64,000 bases of DNA from Oscillospiraceae bacterium Marseille-Q3528 (GTDB lineage: Bacteria; Bacillota; Clostridia; Lachnospirales; Lachnospiraceae): contig JAGTTR010000006.1 of the NCBI GenBank assembly GCA_018223385.1, positions 1 to 64,000 of the forward strand, given 5' to 3'. Positions within the stretch are counted from its first letter, which is position 1. Each line of letters starts with the position of its first letter. The translations under genes were made by a program, and so were the position numbers. The notes beneath the pieces were generated by a model. It worked only from the letters and a program-made list of their open reading frames with translations. It was not told the origin of the DNA and did no database searches. Positions 1 through 7,113 of the stretch are shown in pieces.

Positions 1-654
1 TTTCATAATCTCCTCAATTTCAGCCTTAACAACTGCATATACTTTACTGTTTTCATCTTCATTGACACTTTTTGCAGCCAATTTATATTTTTGCATTACT
101 TTTTCCCCATCTTGTATGGATAAAATAAACTGCAAGGCATCTATTATATAATCCAATGCACTCTTTTTATCCAGATATTCCCAGCTCGTTATCATTTCTT
201 CTGAATAACGAATCTTTCTTTCGAACATAGAGTAATTTAAAATTTTATCTAAGTAATATGATGTTTTATACCCTTCTTGTATTAATCGTCCATTCTGTAA
301 TCTATACGGAATTGAAAAACGACTTAGCCGTTTATTTACCATAACCGTAAAATCATATCTTTTCTCAAAAATTACCCATTCATGAAATGCAAGCTCTATA
401 AACATTTTTATATCTTCCATTTGAGGCAATTCCAATTTCAAAATGTCCGGATAAGCTATCCCGTAGTGTAATCTATATTCTTTTTCAAAATCTATCCCTA
501 AATAATAAGTTCCACCATTCCAATTGTCATAATCTTCATAATATGCCTGTAAAATTCCGGTTCCTGGTAACTCATCTTCGAACCATGTAGTAAAACTCAA
601 CCAAAATTTTTTTATATTATCCACTCTTATAATCGACAAATTTGTATCGTCCAT
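1..654 (-). CDS. Hypothetical protein, partial (runs off left edge)
   Basis: An open frame of 218 codons runs from an ATG at 654 to the window edge without a stop. The start is preceded by GGAAGAAGG at good spacing. The product is soluble-looking, rich in aromatic and charged residues (many Tyr, Trp, Phe), with no signal peptide or membrane segment. I do not recognise the family. The middle part (around NKRLSRFSIPYRLQNGRLI) is faintly reminiscent of N-terminal regions of some Abi/HEPN-associated proteins, but this is only an impression. It is AT-rich like the Thoeris genes behind it and points the same way, so it may belong to the same acquired defence patch. A terminator-like hairpin separates it from thsA, arguing for its own transcript. 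Confidence 0.7.
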   Translation of the reverse strand, partial: MDDTNLSIIRVDNIKKFWLSFTTWFEDELPGTGILQAYYEDYDNWNGGTYYLGIDFEKEYRLHYGIAYPDILKLELPQMEDIKMFIELAFHEWVIFEKRYDFTVMVNKRLSRFSIPYRLQNGRLIQEGYKTSYYLDKILNYSMFERKIRYSEEMITSWEYLDKKSALDYIIDALQFILSIQDGEKVMQKYKLAAKSVNEDENSKVYAVVKAEIEEIMK

Positions 655-731
655 TTTTGTTCCTTCTTCCTTAACCAGAATATATATATTTTATCATATC
701 GCTTTCTATTTTACATCTGCAAAAGAGTAAG

Positions 732-767
732 AGAAAAGCCGATCAGGAACCGCAACTCCCAATCGGC
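732..767 (-). terminator. Rho-independent terminator after thsA
   Basis: Minus-strand hairpin with arms GCCGAT (762-767) and ATCGGC (738-743), followed by TTTTCTCTT. It lies about 70 bases after the thsA stop codon and would end the Thoeris transcript. Confidence 0.6.
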
Positions 768-835
768 ATCTGTGTCCTTTTTATATTTTGCAACAAATCA
801 GATAAAAGAAATTCTATCATCCATGATTTATTCCT

Positions 836-1693
836 TTATACTAGCGAATCGATTTTATCCAATGAAAAATCTTCATCTCTTCTACATATAATGCGCAACT
901 TACGAGGTGATTTTATTTTATGGGAGCTTAATTTATAAGACCAAATGATCATATCAAGCAATTCCTGCTGAGGAATAGATGCACCTGAGCCTCCATCAAA
1001 GCGAGTTAATCCAGCTCCTAAAATCGGTATACATACATCTTGCTGCCCATAATACTTATCTATTTCTTCCCATAATACCGATAAGCACTCCAAATATTCA
1101 TCACGTGTAAAAAATCTACCCAATCCATTTTTATCCAGTTTAGCAAATGCCAGCAACAGGTCATCCTCATTCGGTACTATTCTCCCTGATTCATACCGTT
1201 CTTTGCTCTGATATTTCGATTTAGTCTTAAGCGGCTTTAGCTGTGAGTTTGATAACAGTGATTGAATATTTAGATTCGGATTTGCAGTTAAATATTGCCC
1301 ACAAATCGAAGTCGGTTTTATATCAGCAGGAGCAGTGCCAACATGTGTTGAAAAACATTCATCAAAATTAATTACTCTTTTACATTTCTTCATTTTGAGC
1401 AAATCGCCATATTCTACTGTAATTTTATAATTGTTCCCTTTTATACTAACTTTATTTCGCAAAAGTAAATACGCTTTATATCCAAACGCTGCAATAAACC
1501 ATACAATTACAAAAGTAAGTACACGATTCACGATAATATTGATTTCTGAAGTATAGCCCTCTAAAGTGAATTGTTTAAGAACATCTTCTGATATCAATAT
1601 AACCTTTCCAAATATAGCTTCCGGAACGAAAGTAAAAACTGCCGAAATGATAGCAAAAGCACAAGCCGCACTTTTCTTTAACAGATCAATCAA
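836..1693 (-). CDS. thsA: Thoeris type II effector ThsA (membrane-anchored Macro domain)
   Basis: 285 residues. Two hydrophobic segments lie at about residues 8-28 and 58-78. A cytosolic Macro-like domain of the ThsA_Macro/DUF6430 type follows from about residue 88: an early YGDLL motif, Gly-rich PILGAGLTRFDGG, and a C-terminal Rossmann-like strand. This TM-plus-Macro layout is that of type II Thoeris ThsA, where the Macro domain binds an ADP-ribose-type signal made by the TIR partner and the membrane part triggers abortive infection (family knowledge). The start is TTG at 1693; AGAGGTG sits eight bases upstream, and TTG overlaps the thsB stop as TTGA, implying translational coupling. Ligand binding is inferred, not shown. 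Confidence 0.85.
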   Translation of the reverse strand: MIDLLKKSAACAFAIISAVFTFVPEAIFGKVILISEDVLKQFTLEGYTSEINIIVNRVLTFVIVWFIAAFGYKAYLLLRNKVSIKGNNYKITVEYGDLLKMKKCKRVINFDECFSTHVGTAPADIKPTSICGQYLTANPNLNIQSLLSNSQLKPLKTKSKYQSKERYESGRIVPNEDDLLLAFAKLDKNGLGRFFTRDEYLECLSVLWEEIDKYYGQQDVCIPILGAGLTRFDGGSGASIPQQELLDMIIWSYKLSSHKIKSPRKLRIICRRDEDFSLDKIDSLV

Positions 1694-2298
1694 AATCCAA
1701 GCACCTCTTTTATGTATGAATAATCTCCTACTTTATCACCTCGATAATTTGTTGTCCAGAAAGATCTTGCGCTATCTTCATAATTCTTCATATAAGAAGG
1801 AAGCCAACCTGATTCTTTTCGAAGAGAATTATAAACCACAATGATTGTTTTATTTTTCTTCTCAGCCTGTTTAAATTCATGTTTCAAGTATGAATATGAA
1901 TTAATGCATCCCACATCATCGTTTTCACCAGGAGTAGAAGTAAAAAATACCTTACATGGTTTCGTACCATTTGTATTTTGTTTATAAGGTGTACAATTAA
2001 AAGAACTTTGATCATTGCCAGAACGCTTACAAGCACTCCCTGCTGTACGCAATGCAGTCTTATCTCCAACAACAAAGATAACTGCAGATGAAGCATTAAT
2101 TTGTCTGTTAAATTCTTGTTTCAAATCGCATATGCGACAATCAGGATCTTTTGAAACGCTCCCTGATGCTACTTTAGACATATCAATAAAATCAACCTTA
2201 TGCAGATTATCACTTCCCCATTTGTTCAACTCTTCAACAACGTCACGATCGCCATCGTATTCTGCATAATCTGCACTTATATATACTTGCTTATTCAT
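1690..2298 (-). CDS. thsB: Thoeris signalling protein ThsB (TIR-like)
   Basis: 202 residues, no membrane segment. The N-terminal KQVYISADY strand and the core AVIFVVGDKT strand fit the ThsB TIR-like family. Helix SYLKHEF followed by strand KTIIVVY matches the TIR position carrying the catalytic glutamate, here E141. ThsB proteins sense phage and convert NAD+ into an ADP-ribose derivative that activates ThsA; for type II systems the reported signal is His-ADPR. GGGAGGAT lies eight bases before the ATG. It is the first gene of a two-gene operon whose second gene starts inside its stop codon, which fixes its assignment as the ThsA partner. One ThsB gene is present; some loci carry several. Confidence 0.85.
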   Translation of the reverse strand: MNKQVYISADYAEYDGDRDVVEELNKWGSDNLHKVDFIDMSKVASGSVSKDPDCRICDLKQEFNRQINASSAVIFVVGDKTALRTAGSACKRSGNDQSSFNCTPYKQNTNGTKPCKVFFTSTPGENDDVGCINSYSYLKHEFKQAEKKNKTIIVVYNSLRKESGWLPSYMKNYEDSARSFWTTNYRGDKVGDYSYIKEVLGF

Positions 2299-2334
2299 AT
2301 TGTTCTATCCTCCCTGTACATAATTATTTTATTG

Positions 2335-2361
2335 TTAGCATTCTCCTTTGTTGAGTGCCAA
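2335..2361 (-). promoter_or_regulatory. CIRCE-like HrcA operator upstream of thsB
   Basis: Read on the minus strand: TTGGCACTC, exactly nine bases, GAATGCTAA. The CIRCE consensus is TTAGCACTC-N9-GAGTGCTAA, so 16 of 18 arm positions match with the correct spacer. It ends 36 bases before the thsB ATG. It overlaps a possible promoter (-35 TTGGCA at 2356-2361, -10 near TAACAAT at 2331-2337). HrcA control is inferred from the motif; no hrcA gene is in the window. Confidence 0.6.
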
Positions 2362-2646
2362 TCTGGATTATATCACTAATCATACCTTTTAGCAAAAGCC
2401 TATTATTCAGCAGAGTCTCAAAACACCCCACTGTTTTAATATTCAAATGTTTCATTCAAAAGACCTGAAAACACACATTCATTTTCTCCCCTTAATATCC
2501 TACAAACCGCAGAAAATCAAGGTTTCTTTGAAAGCAGACAAACAGTTTCAATATTCCCCTGAACTTTGATTTTATACTGCATAGCGAAAGTATGCAATAG
2601 ATTTTCAAAGTGGGGTAATAGTTTTATCCCCATAAAAAGCGGTTGA
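2362..2646. other. AT-rich intergenic gap
   Basis: About 285 bases between the CIRCE-like site and the next gene. It holds no ORF that I can support. The only structure seen is a small hairpin near 2613-2632 (GGGG/CCCC arms followed on the minus strand by CTTTG), too weak to call a terminator. Confidence 0.5.
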
Positions 2647-3105
2647 TTAAATGTATTTTAGGATTTTCCTATATAAATCCCACAGCCTCGGTCCACAAAA
2701 ACCACCCAAAGCACTCAACCCACGATGCTCATGAACATCTCTATCTTCAACCTCAAAGAGTCTATGGAAATCATCTCCTTCACCTACATAGACTGATTTG
2801 TCATAATTAAGAAAAGTAGACTTGCCACTAAATTGGTCACCTGTGATATCTATTACAATATGTTTGTCTACCATCAGCCACGCATGAGATTGTCCGTTTC
2901 CATCCGGTTTACCCCAATATGTTCCACAGACATAATCTGTTTTGATACCTTTATCCAATAAATACTGAGCCAACAAATCACTCGTATCTCCGCAGCAAGC
3001 ACGTGGAAATCTGCGATATATGCTGTCGTTATCAAACTCCCCTGCTTCCAAAGCCAAATCAATCGCTCTTCGAAATTGGGTTGCGAACTGTTTAACTTCC
3101 TTCAT
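2647..3105 (-). CDS. Small papain/transglutaminase-fold protein of unknown function
   Basis: 152 residues from the preferred start. An ATG at 3156 is in frame, but AAAGGAG (3112-3118) lies just before the ATG pair at 3108/3105 and favours 3105. The order Cys (RACCGDTS, C37/C38), His (GQSHAWL, H74) and Asp (VIDITGDQF, D86/D90) is the arrangement of papain-like/transglutaminase-like cysteine enzymes. It may be a protease, amidase or toxin-type enzyme; no substrate can be assigned. No signal peptide, so probably cytosolic. It sits between the Thoeris operon and the core gene rlmD, with AT-rich composition like the former, so it may be part of the acquired patch. Confidence 0.65.
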   Translation of the reverse strand: MKEVKQFATQFRRAIDLALEAGEFDNDSIYRRFPRACCGDTSDLLAQYLLDKGIKTDYVCGTYWGKPDGNGQSHAWLMVDKHIVIDITGDQFSGKSTFLNYDKSVYVGEGDDFHRLFEVEDRDVHEHRGLSALGGFCGPRLWDLYRKILKYI

Positions 3106-3275
3106 CATACGCTCCTTTAACAAAACCGCTTTTGCGAAAAAGTATCCTTTCGCCAAAATGTATATTTCCCGTTCTCCAAAGCCTATCCCCTGGGGTAAGC
3201 ATCCAGTTATATCATCACTCTACGGAAACAGAAACACACATCTATTTTATTCCCAAAATGGCGAAATCCTTTGAT

Positions 3276-4646
3276 TTATTGGGCTTTTTTCGACAGAAGG
3301 CATACTGTTTCCACATGCACCGTATGGCCAAACATATCCACAGGCTGTACCTTCTCCACCTGATACCCTCTCCCGCACAGATACTTGAGATCCCGGGCCA
3401 GAGTCGCCGGATCACAACTGACATATACCACCCGCGCAGGCGCCATCCGGGCGATAGTATCCAGCAGCGTCTCATCACAGCCCTTTCGCGGCGGGTCTAC
3501 TACGATGACATCCGCGGTGCCGCCGTTTTTCTGATAATAGGCAGGCAATACTTCCTCGGATTTTCCGACAAAGAACTCTGCATTTTGAATATTGTTCAGT
3601 TTCGCATTCCTTCTGGCATCCGCAATGGCCTGCGGAACAATTTCCACACCATACACCTTCTTTGCTTTCCGGGCCAGAAAGAGGGAAATGGTGCCAATAC
3701 CACAGTACAGATCCCAGACCGTCTCCGTACCGGTAAGTCCGGCATAAGAAAGTGCTGTTTCATATAATTTTTGTGTCTGAACAGGGTTCACCTGATAGAA
3801 GGACAGCGGAGAGATCTGATAAGAAACATCACCGATCTTATCCGTAATATAAGTCTTTCCCCAAATAAGGAATACCTGATTGCCCAGAATCACGTTGGAA
3901 CGCTCCCGGTTAATGTTTCCCATAACAGAAGTCATGCCCGAAATCTTCCGCAGCTGCTCTGCCAGTTCCTCCTGTCCCGGTATCTGATCACCGTTCAGCA
4001 CCAGACAGACCATTCGTTCCCCGGTGGCAAATGCCGAGCGAATCAGTACATGGCGTACCAGCCCTTCTCCCGTTATCTCATCATATGCCGGGATATGATA
4101 TTTCTTCATATGATCCAGCACCAAAGAAAGGATCTCTGCATTCACCGCTTCTCCCAGCATGCAGTCCTTACACGGAATAATGCTGTGTGTCCGGCCGGCA
4201 TAGAATCCTGCTACAGGATTGCCGTCTTTGTCCGTGCCAATGGGGAACTGGGCTTTATTCCGGTATCGGTAGGGCACGTCCATGCCCAACACCGGCAATC
4301 CCTCCACATCTGTCAGACCGCCGATCCGGCGCAGATTGTTTTCCACCATGTGCTTTTTAAACAGCAGCTGCTGCCCGTAGTCCAGCGCCTGGATCTGGCA
4401 GCCGCCGCACTGTCTCGCCACCGAGCATCGGGGCGTTACCCGATGGGGAGAAGGGGTGATGAGATGCATCAGCCTTGCATAGGCATAATTTTTCTTTGCC
4501 TTGATGATCTTTACCTCTGCCACATCGCCGATGAGTGCATCCTTAACAAACAGCGGGTATCCGTCTATTTTACCGATACCCGCACCGTCATGGCCCATAT
4601 CCTCGATACGAACCTCATATATTTCATTCTTTTTGATTTCTGCCAT
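3276..4646 (-). CDS. rlmD: 23S rRNA (uracil-5-)-methyltransferase RlmD
   Basis: 456 residues. The N-terminal TRAM OB-fold (about residues 3-60) is followed by the Fe-S cysteine set (CSVARQCGGCQIQ, then CKDC near residue 160). A class I SAM domain has the DLYCGIGTISLFLA motif, and the catalytic Cys lies in VYVSCDPATLARDL near the C terminus. It makes m5U in 23S rRNA; in Firmicutes one enzyme may modify both U747 and U1939 (RlmCD). Length is normal and all key motifs are present. It is the first clear core gene next to the AT-rich defence patch, on the same strand as the YhaM gene 93 bases upstream. Confidence 0.95.
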   Translation of the reverse strand: MAEIKKNEIYEVRIEDMGHDGAGIGKIDGYPLFVKDALIGDVAEVKIIKAKKNYAYARLMHLITPSPHRVTPRCSVARQCGGCQIQALDYGQQLLFKKHMVENNLRRIGGLTDVEGLPVLGMDVPYRYRNKAQFPIGTDKDGNPVAGFYAGRTHSIIPCKDCMLGEAVNAEILSLVLDHMKKYHIPAYDEITGEGLVRHVLIRSAFATGERMVCLVLNGDQIPGQEELAEQLRKISGMTSVMGNINRERSNVILGNQVFLIWGKTYITDKIGDVSYQISPLSFYQVNPVQTQKLYETALSYAGLTGTETVWDLYCGIGTISLFLARKAKKVYGVEIVPQAIADARRNAKLNNIQNAEFFVGKSEEVLPAYYQKNGGTADVIVVDPPRKGCDETLLDTIARMAPARVVYVSCDPATLARDLKYLCGRGYQVEKVQPVDMFGHTVHVETVCLLSKKAQ

Positions 4647-4739
4647 TCTTTTTCTCCTTCGCCGGCTGCCAGCGCTTCTTCTCTGACCTCATACAAATGC
4701 ATGCGCAGGTCTGTCCTGTCCGCATCCGCAGCAGTTGCT

Positions 4740-5684
4740 TCAGACATTTGTCTTTCTGATATTGGAATCCAGCAGCCGGTTGAAGCCCAGCCACTCCTTG
4801 TTATCCCCTGCCGCATGGAGAAGTTCTGTAATGGTCTCCAGCTTGGCATCCGCATTGTCCGCAAAGTTCAGTGCCAGCGCCTCTGCCAGGGCCGGTTTCT
4901 TCGGAGAACCGTATTCCAGCTCCCCGTGATGGGCCAGGATGCAATGTTTCAGCTCGTTGCCCAGCTTCACCGGGAAATCCGGGATCTGACGGATCCGCTC
5001 GCCCACCATCTCCGCGCCGATCATGATATGGCCCAGCAGCTGTCCGGCATCGGTGTAGTCATTTTCCGGGAAGGCGGAAAGCTCCTCGGTTTTACCGATA
5101 TCATGGAAAATTGCTGCCGTCAACAGCAGATCCCGGTTCAGGATCGGATAATTGTCTGCAAAATAATCGCACATTTTCGTAACGCTCAATGTATGCTCCA
5201 GCAGGCCGCCCACAAATCCGTGGTGCACGGTCTTTGCCGCAGACTGGAATTTGAACCGGCGGATGAAGTCCTCATCCCGCAGATAATAGCTGGCCGTCAG
5301 CTCCTGCAGATAGGGATTCTGGATCTTTGCAATGTATTTTTTCAGATCCTCATACATCTGCTCAATATCCTTGCTGCTCACCGGCAGGTAGTCCTTGGGA
5401 TCATACTCCCCCTCCCGGGCCTTGCGGACACGCTTCACATTTACCTGCAGCGCGTTCATGAAGCTGGTCACATCGCCCATGACGTCAATGTAATCCAACG
5501 CCTCAAAATCATCAATACCCTGGGAATTGGGATCCCACACCTTGGCATCAATGGTACCGGTGCGGTCCTGCAGGATCACGTTCAGGTATGCCTTGCCGTT
5601 CTTCGTCAGCGCCTGCTGACAGAATTTACACAGGTATACCCCCGCGATCCGCTCCCCTTCCCGCAGTGTCTCTATATATTTCAT
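4740..5684 (-). CDS. yhaM: YhaM-type 3'-5' exoribonuclease (OB fold + HD domain)
   Basis: 314 residues, the usual length. An N-terminal OB-fold nucleic-acid binding part (about residues 10-90, LQDRTGTIDAKVWD) precedes an HD phosphohydrolase-type domain with HHGFVGGLLEHTLSV, IFHDIGKTEEL (metal-binding HD) and ILAHHGELEYGSP. YhaM enzymes trim single-stranded RNA and some DNA in the cytoplasm, removing short 3' tails. It follows the HtrA-like gene by 33 bases and precedes rlmD, so the three minus-strand genes probably share a transcript. Confidence 0.9.
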   Translation of the reverse strand: MKYIETLREGERIAGVYLCKFCQQALTKNGKAYLNVILQDRTGTIDAKVWDPNSQGIDDFEALDYIDVMGDVTSFMNALQVNVKRVRKAREGEYDPKDYLPVSSKDIEQMYEDLKKYIAKIQNPYLQELTASYYLRDEDFIRRFKFQSAAKTVHHGFVGGLLEHTLSVTKMCDYFADNYPILNRDLLLTAAIFHDIGKTEELSAFPENDYTDAGQLLGHIMIGAEMVGERIRQIPDFPVKLGNELKHCILAHHGELEYGSPKKPALAEALALNFADNADAKLETITELLHAAGDNKEWLGFNRLLDSNIRKTNV

Positions 5685-5717
5685 CGCATTTTCTCCTTCC
5701 GTCCGGGAGGCGCCGGG

Positions 5718-6998
5718 CTATTTTAGCTGCCCCAGCGTCACCACATAATTCATTTCCACATATTCGTCCTTGCCCTGCCGCATGATCGTCAGATTCAGCG
5801 CCTGCTCCGGCGAAAAATCCAGCAGATAGTTCTGGATGGTCTTCATATTTTCCACCGGCACGTTATTCACCGCCGTGATGATGTCCCCGTTCTGGATGCC
5901 CGCCTGCATGGCCGGAGAATCCATATCCACCGACACGTACACGCCCTTTGGCATGCCGGATGCCTCCGCGATGGCCGTCGTCACATCTTTGCCGCGGATG
6001 CCTGCATAGGCGATCTCCCCGCCGTTTGACAGCTTTTCGATCAGGCTCTTGATATCTGACACCGCAAATGCCGTCACCGTTCCCGGCTGCAGATCAGCGC
6101 CCGCCTCCTGGGAAATGATACCCACCACCTGACCGTCCAGGTTCAGCAGCACGCCGGTGCCGTTGGTGCTTCCGATGATGTCCGTCGTCAGGATCTGATA
6201 GCTGGCATCCGCCTTTGCCACGGAATTGCTCTGGGACGTGATATTGCCGAACATGGCTGCGTTGTCATATTCCATGGGACTGCCCGCCGCAATGATGGGC
6301 GCCCCCTTTTTCACCAGGTTGGAATTGCCCAGCTCCGCAATGGAAATAACCTTCTTCGTGGATTCTTCCAGATCTTTCTTGTTCACGCAAAGCACCGCCA
6401 GCCCGGTATTGCCGTCGTAGGCTTTCACCTGGGCCTCCGCCACTGCCGTATCCGAAAAGGTCACGCTGATGCGATCCGCCCCCTTCACGATCCGCTGCTC
6501 TGTCAGGATCAGATATTCCATGCCGTTGTCCGCAATGAGCACGCCCGTGCCATGGGTCTTGCTTTCCAGCAGTTCATTGAACCAGTCCGTCTCGTCCGTG
6601 GCCGAAGTCACCGTCACCAGGGAACGGCTGCTGGAGGCCGCCAGAGTACTCATCTTAGAAAACAGCGACGCATAGTCCGACAGCTGCAATTCCACCTTCT
6701 CCTGAATGATGACCGGATCCTGGACTTCCGCATCTGCGTCCTCACCATCCGCCGCGTCCGTGCCATCCTCATCCTCCGGAAACGTTACCTGATCCGGTTT
6801 CTGGGGATTGAGTTTCTTCTGCAGCCGGGGCTGTACCACCGTAAAGGTCGCCGCCGAAACCAGGCCGAACAGCACCGCCAGCAGCACCGTCACGCCTGCT
6901 GCCGTCAGCACCTTCTTCCTGCTCAGCGGTTTTTCCTTGATTTTTTCACGAATAAAAGAAAATTTCTCCAAATCTTCTGTTTTCTTCTCTTCATCCAT
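5718..6998 (-). CDS. HtrA/DegP-like membrane protein, catalytic residues lost
   Basis: 426 residues: a cytosolic tail with many Lys/Glu, one membrane segment (about 29-52), an Asp/Glu-rich linker, a trypsin-like fold and a C-terminal PDZ domain (about 330-420, GIQNGDIITAVNNVPV). The fold is clearly HtrA, but all three triad positions look replaced: the usual TNNHVV is LTEQRIV, the TDLAVL Asp is Gly (NTGLAVL), and the GNSGGPL serine region reads NGTGVLL. It is therefore probably a non-proteolytic sensor or scaffold at the outer face of the membrane. It is divergent to mutS2 across a 115-base promoter region. Confidence 0.85.
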   Translation of the reverse strand: MDEEKKTEDLEKFSFIREKIKEKPLSRKKVLTAAGVTVLLAVLFGLVSAATFTVVQPRLQKKLNPQKPDQVTFPEDEDGTDAADGEDADAEVQDPVIIQEKVELQLSDYASLFSKMSTLAASSSRSLVTVTSATDETDWFNELLESKTHGTGVLIADNGMEYLILTEQRIVKGADRISVTFSDTAVAEAQVKAYDGNTGLAVLCVNKKDLEESTKKVISIAELGNSNLVKKGAPIIAAGSPMEYDNAAMFGNITSQSNSVAKADASYQILTTDIIGSTNGTGVLLNLDGQVVGIISQEAGADLQPGTVTAFAVSDIKSLIEKLSNGGEIAYAGIRGKDVTTAIAEASGMPKGVYVSVDMDSPAMQAGIQNGDIITAVNNVPVENMKTIQNYLLDFSPEQALNLTIMRQGKDEYVEMNYVVTLGQLK

Positions 6999-7113
6999 AC
7001 AAATACCTCTGTTTTCAATTTACAGGTTTGCACTTATTTTATTATAAGGTATAATAAAAAGATAGTAAATACATTTTTATCCGGCGGCCACCGGCTGTCC
7101 GGGAGGAGAATTT

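Noticed and set aside
3771..5726. 651-codon plus-strand ORF
   Set aside because: Antisense to rlmD and yhaM in GC-rich DNA; no ribosome site and no recognisable protein.
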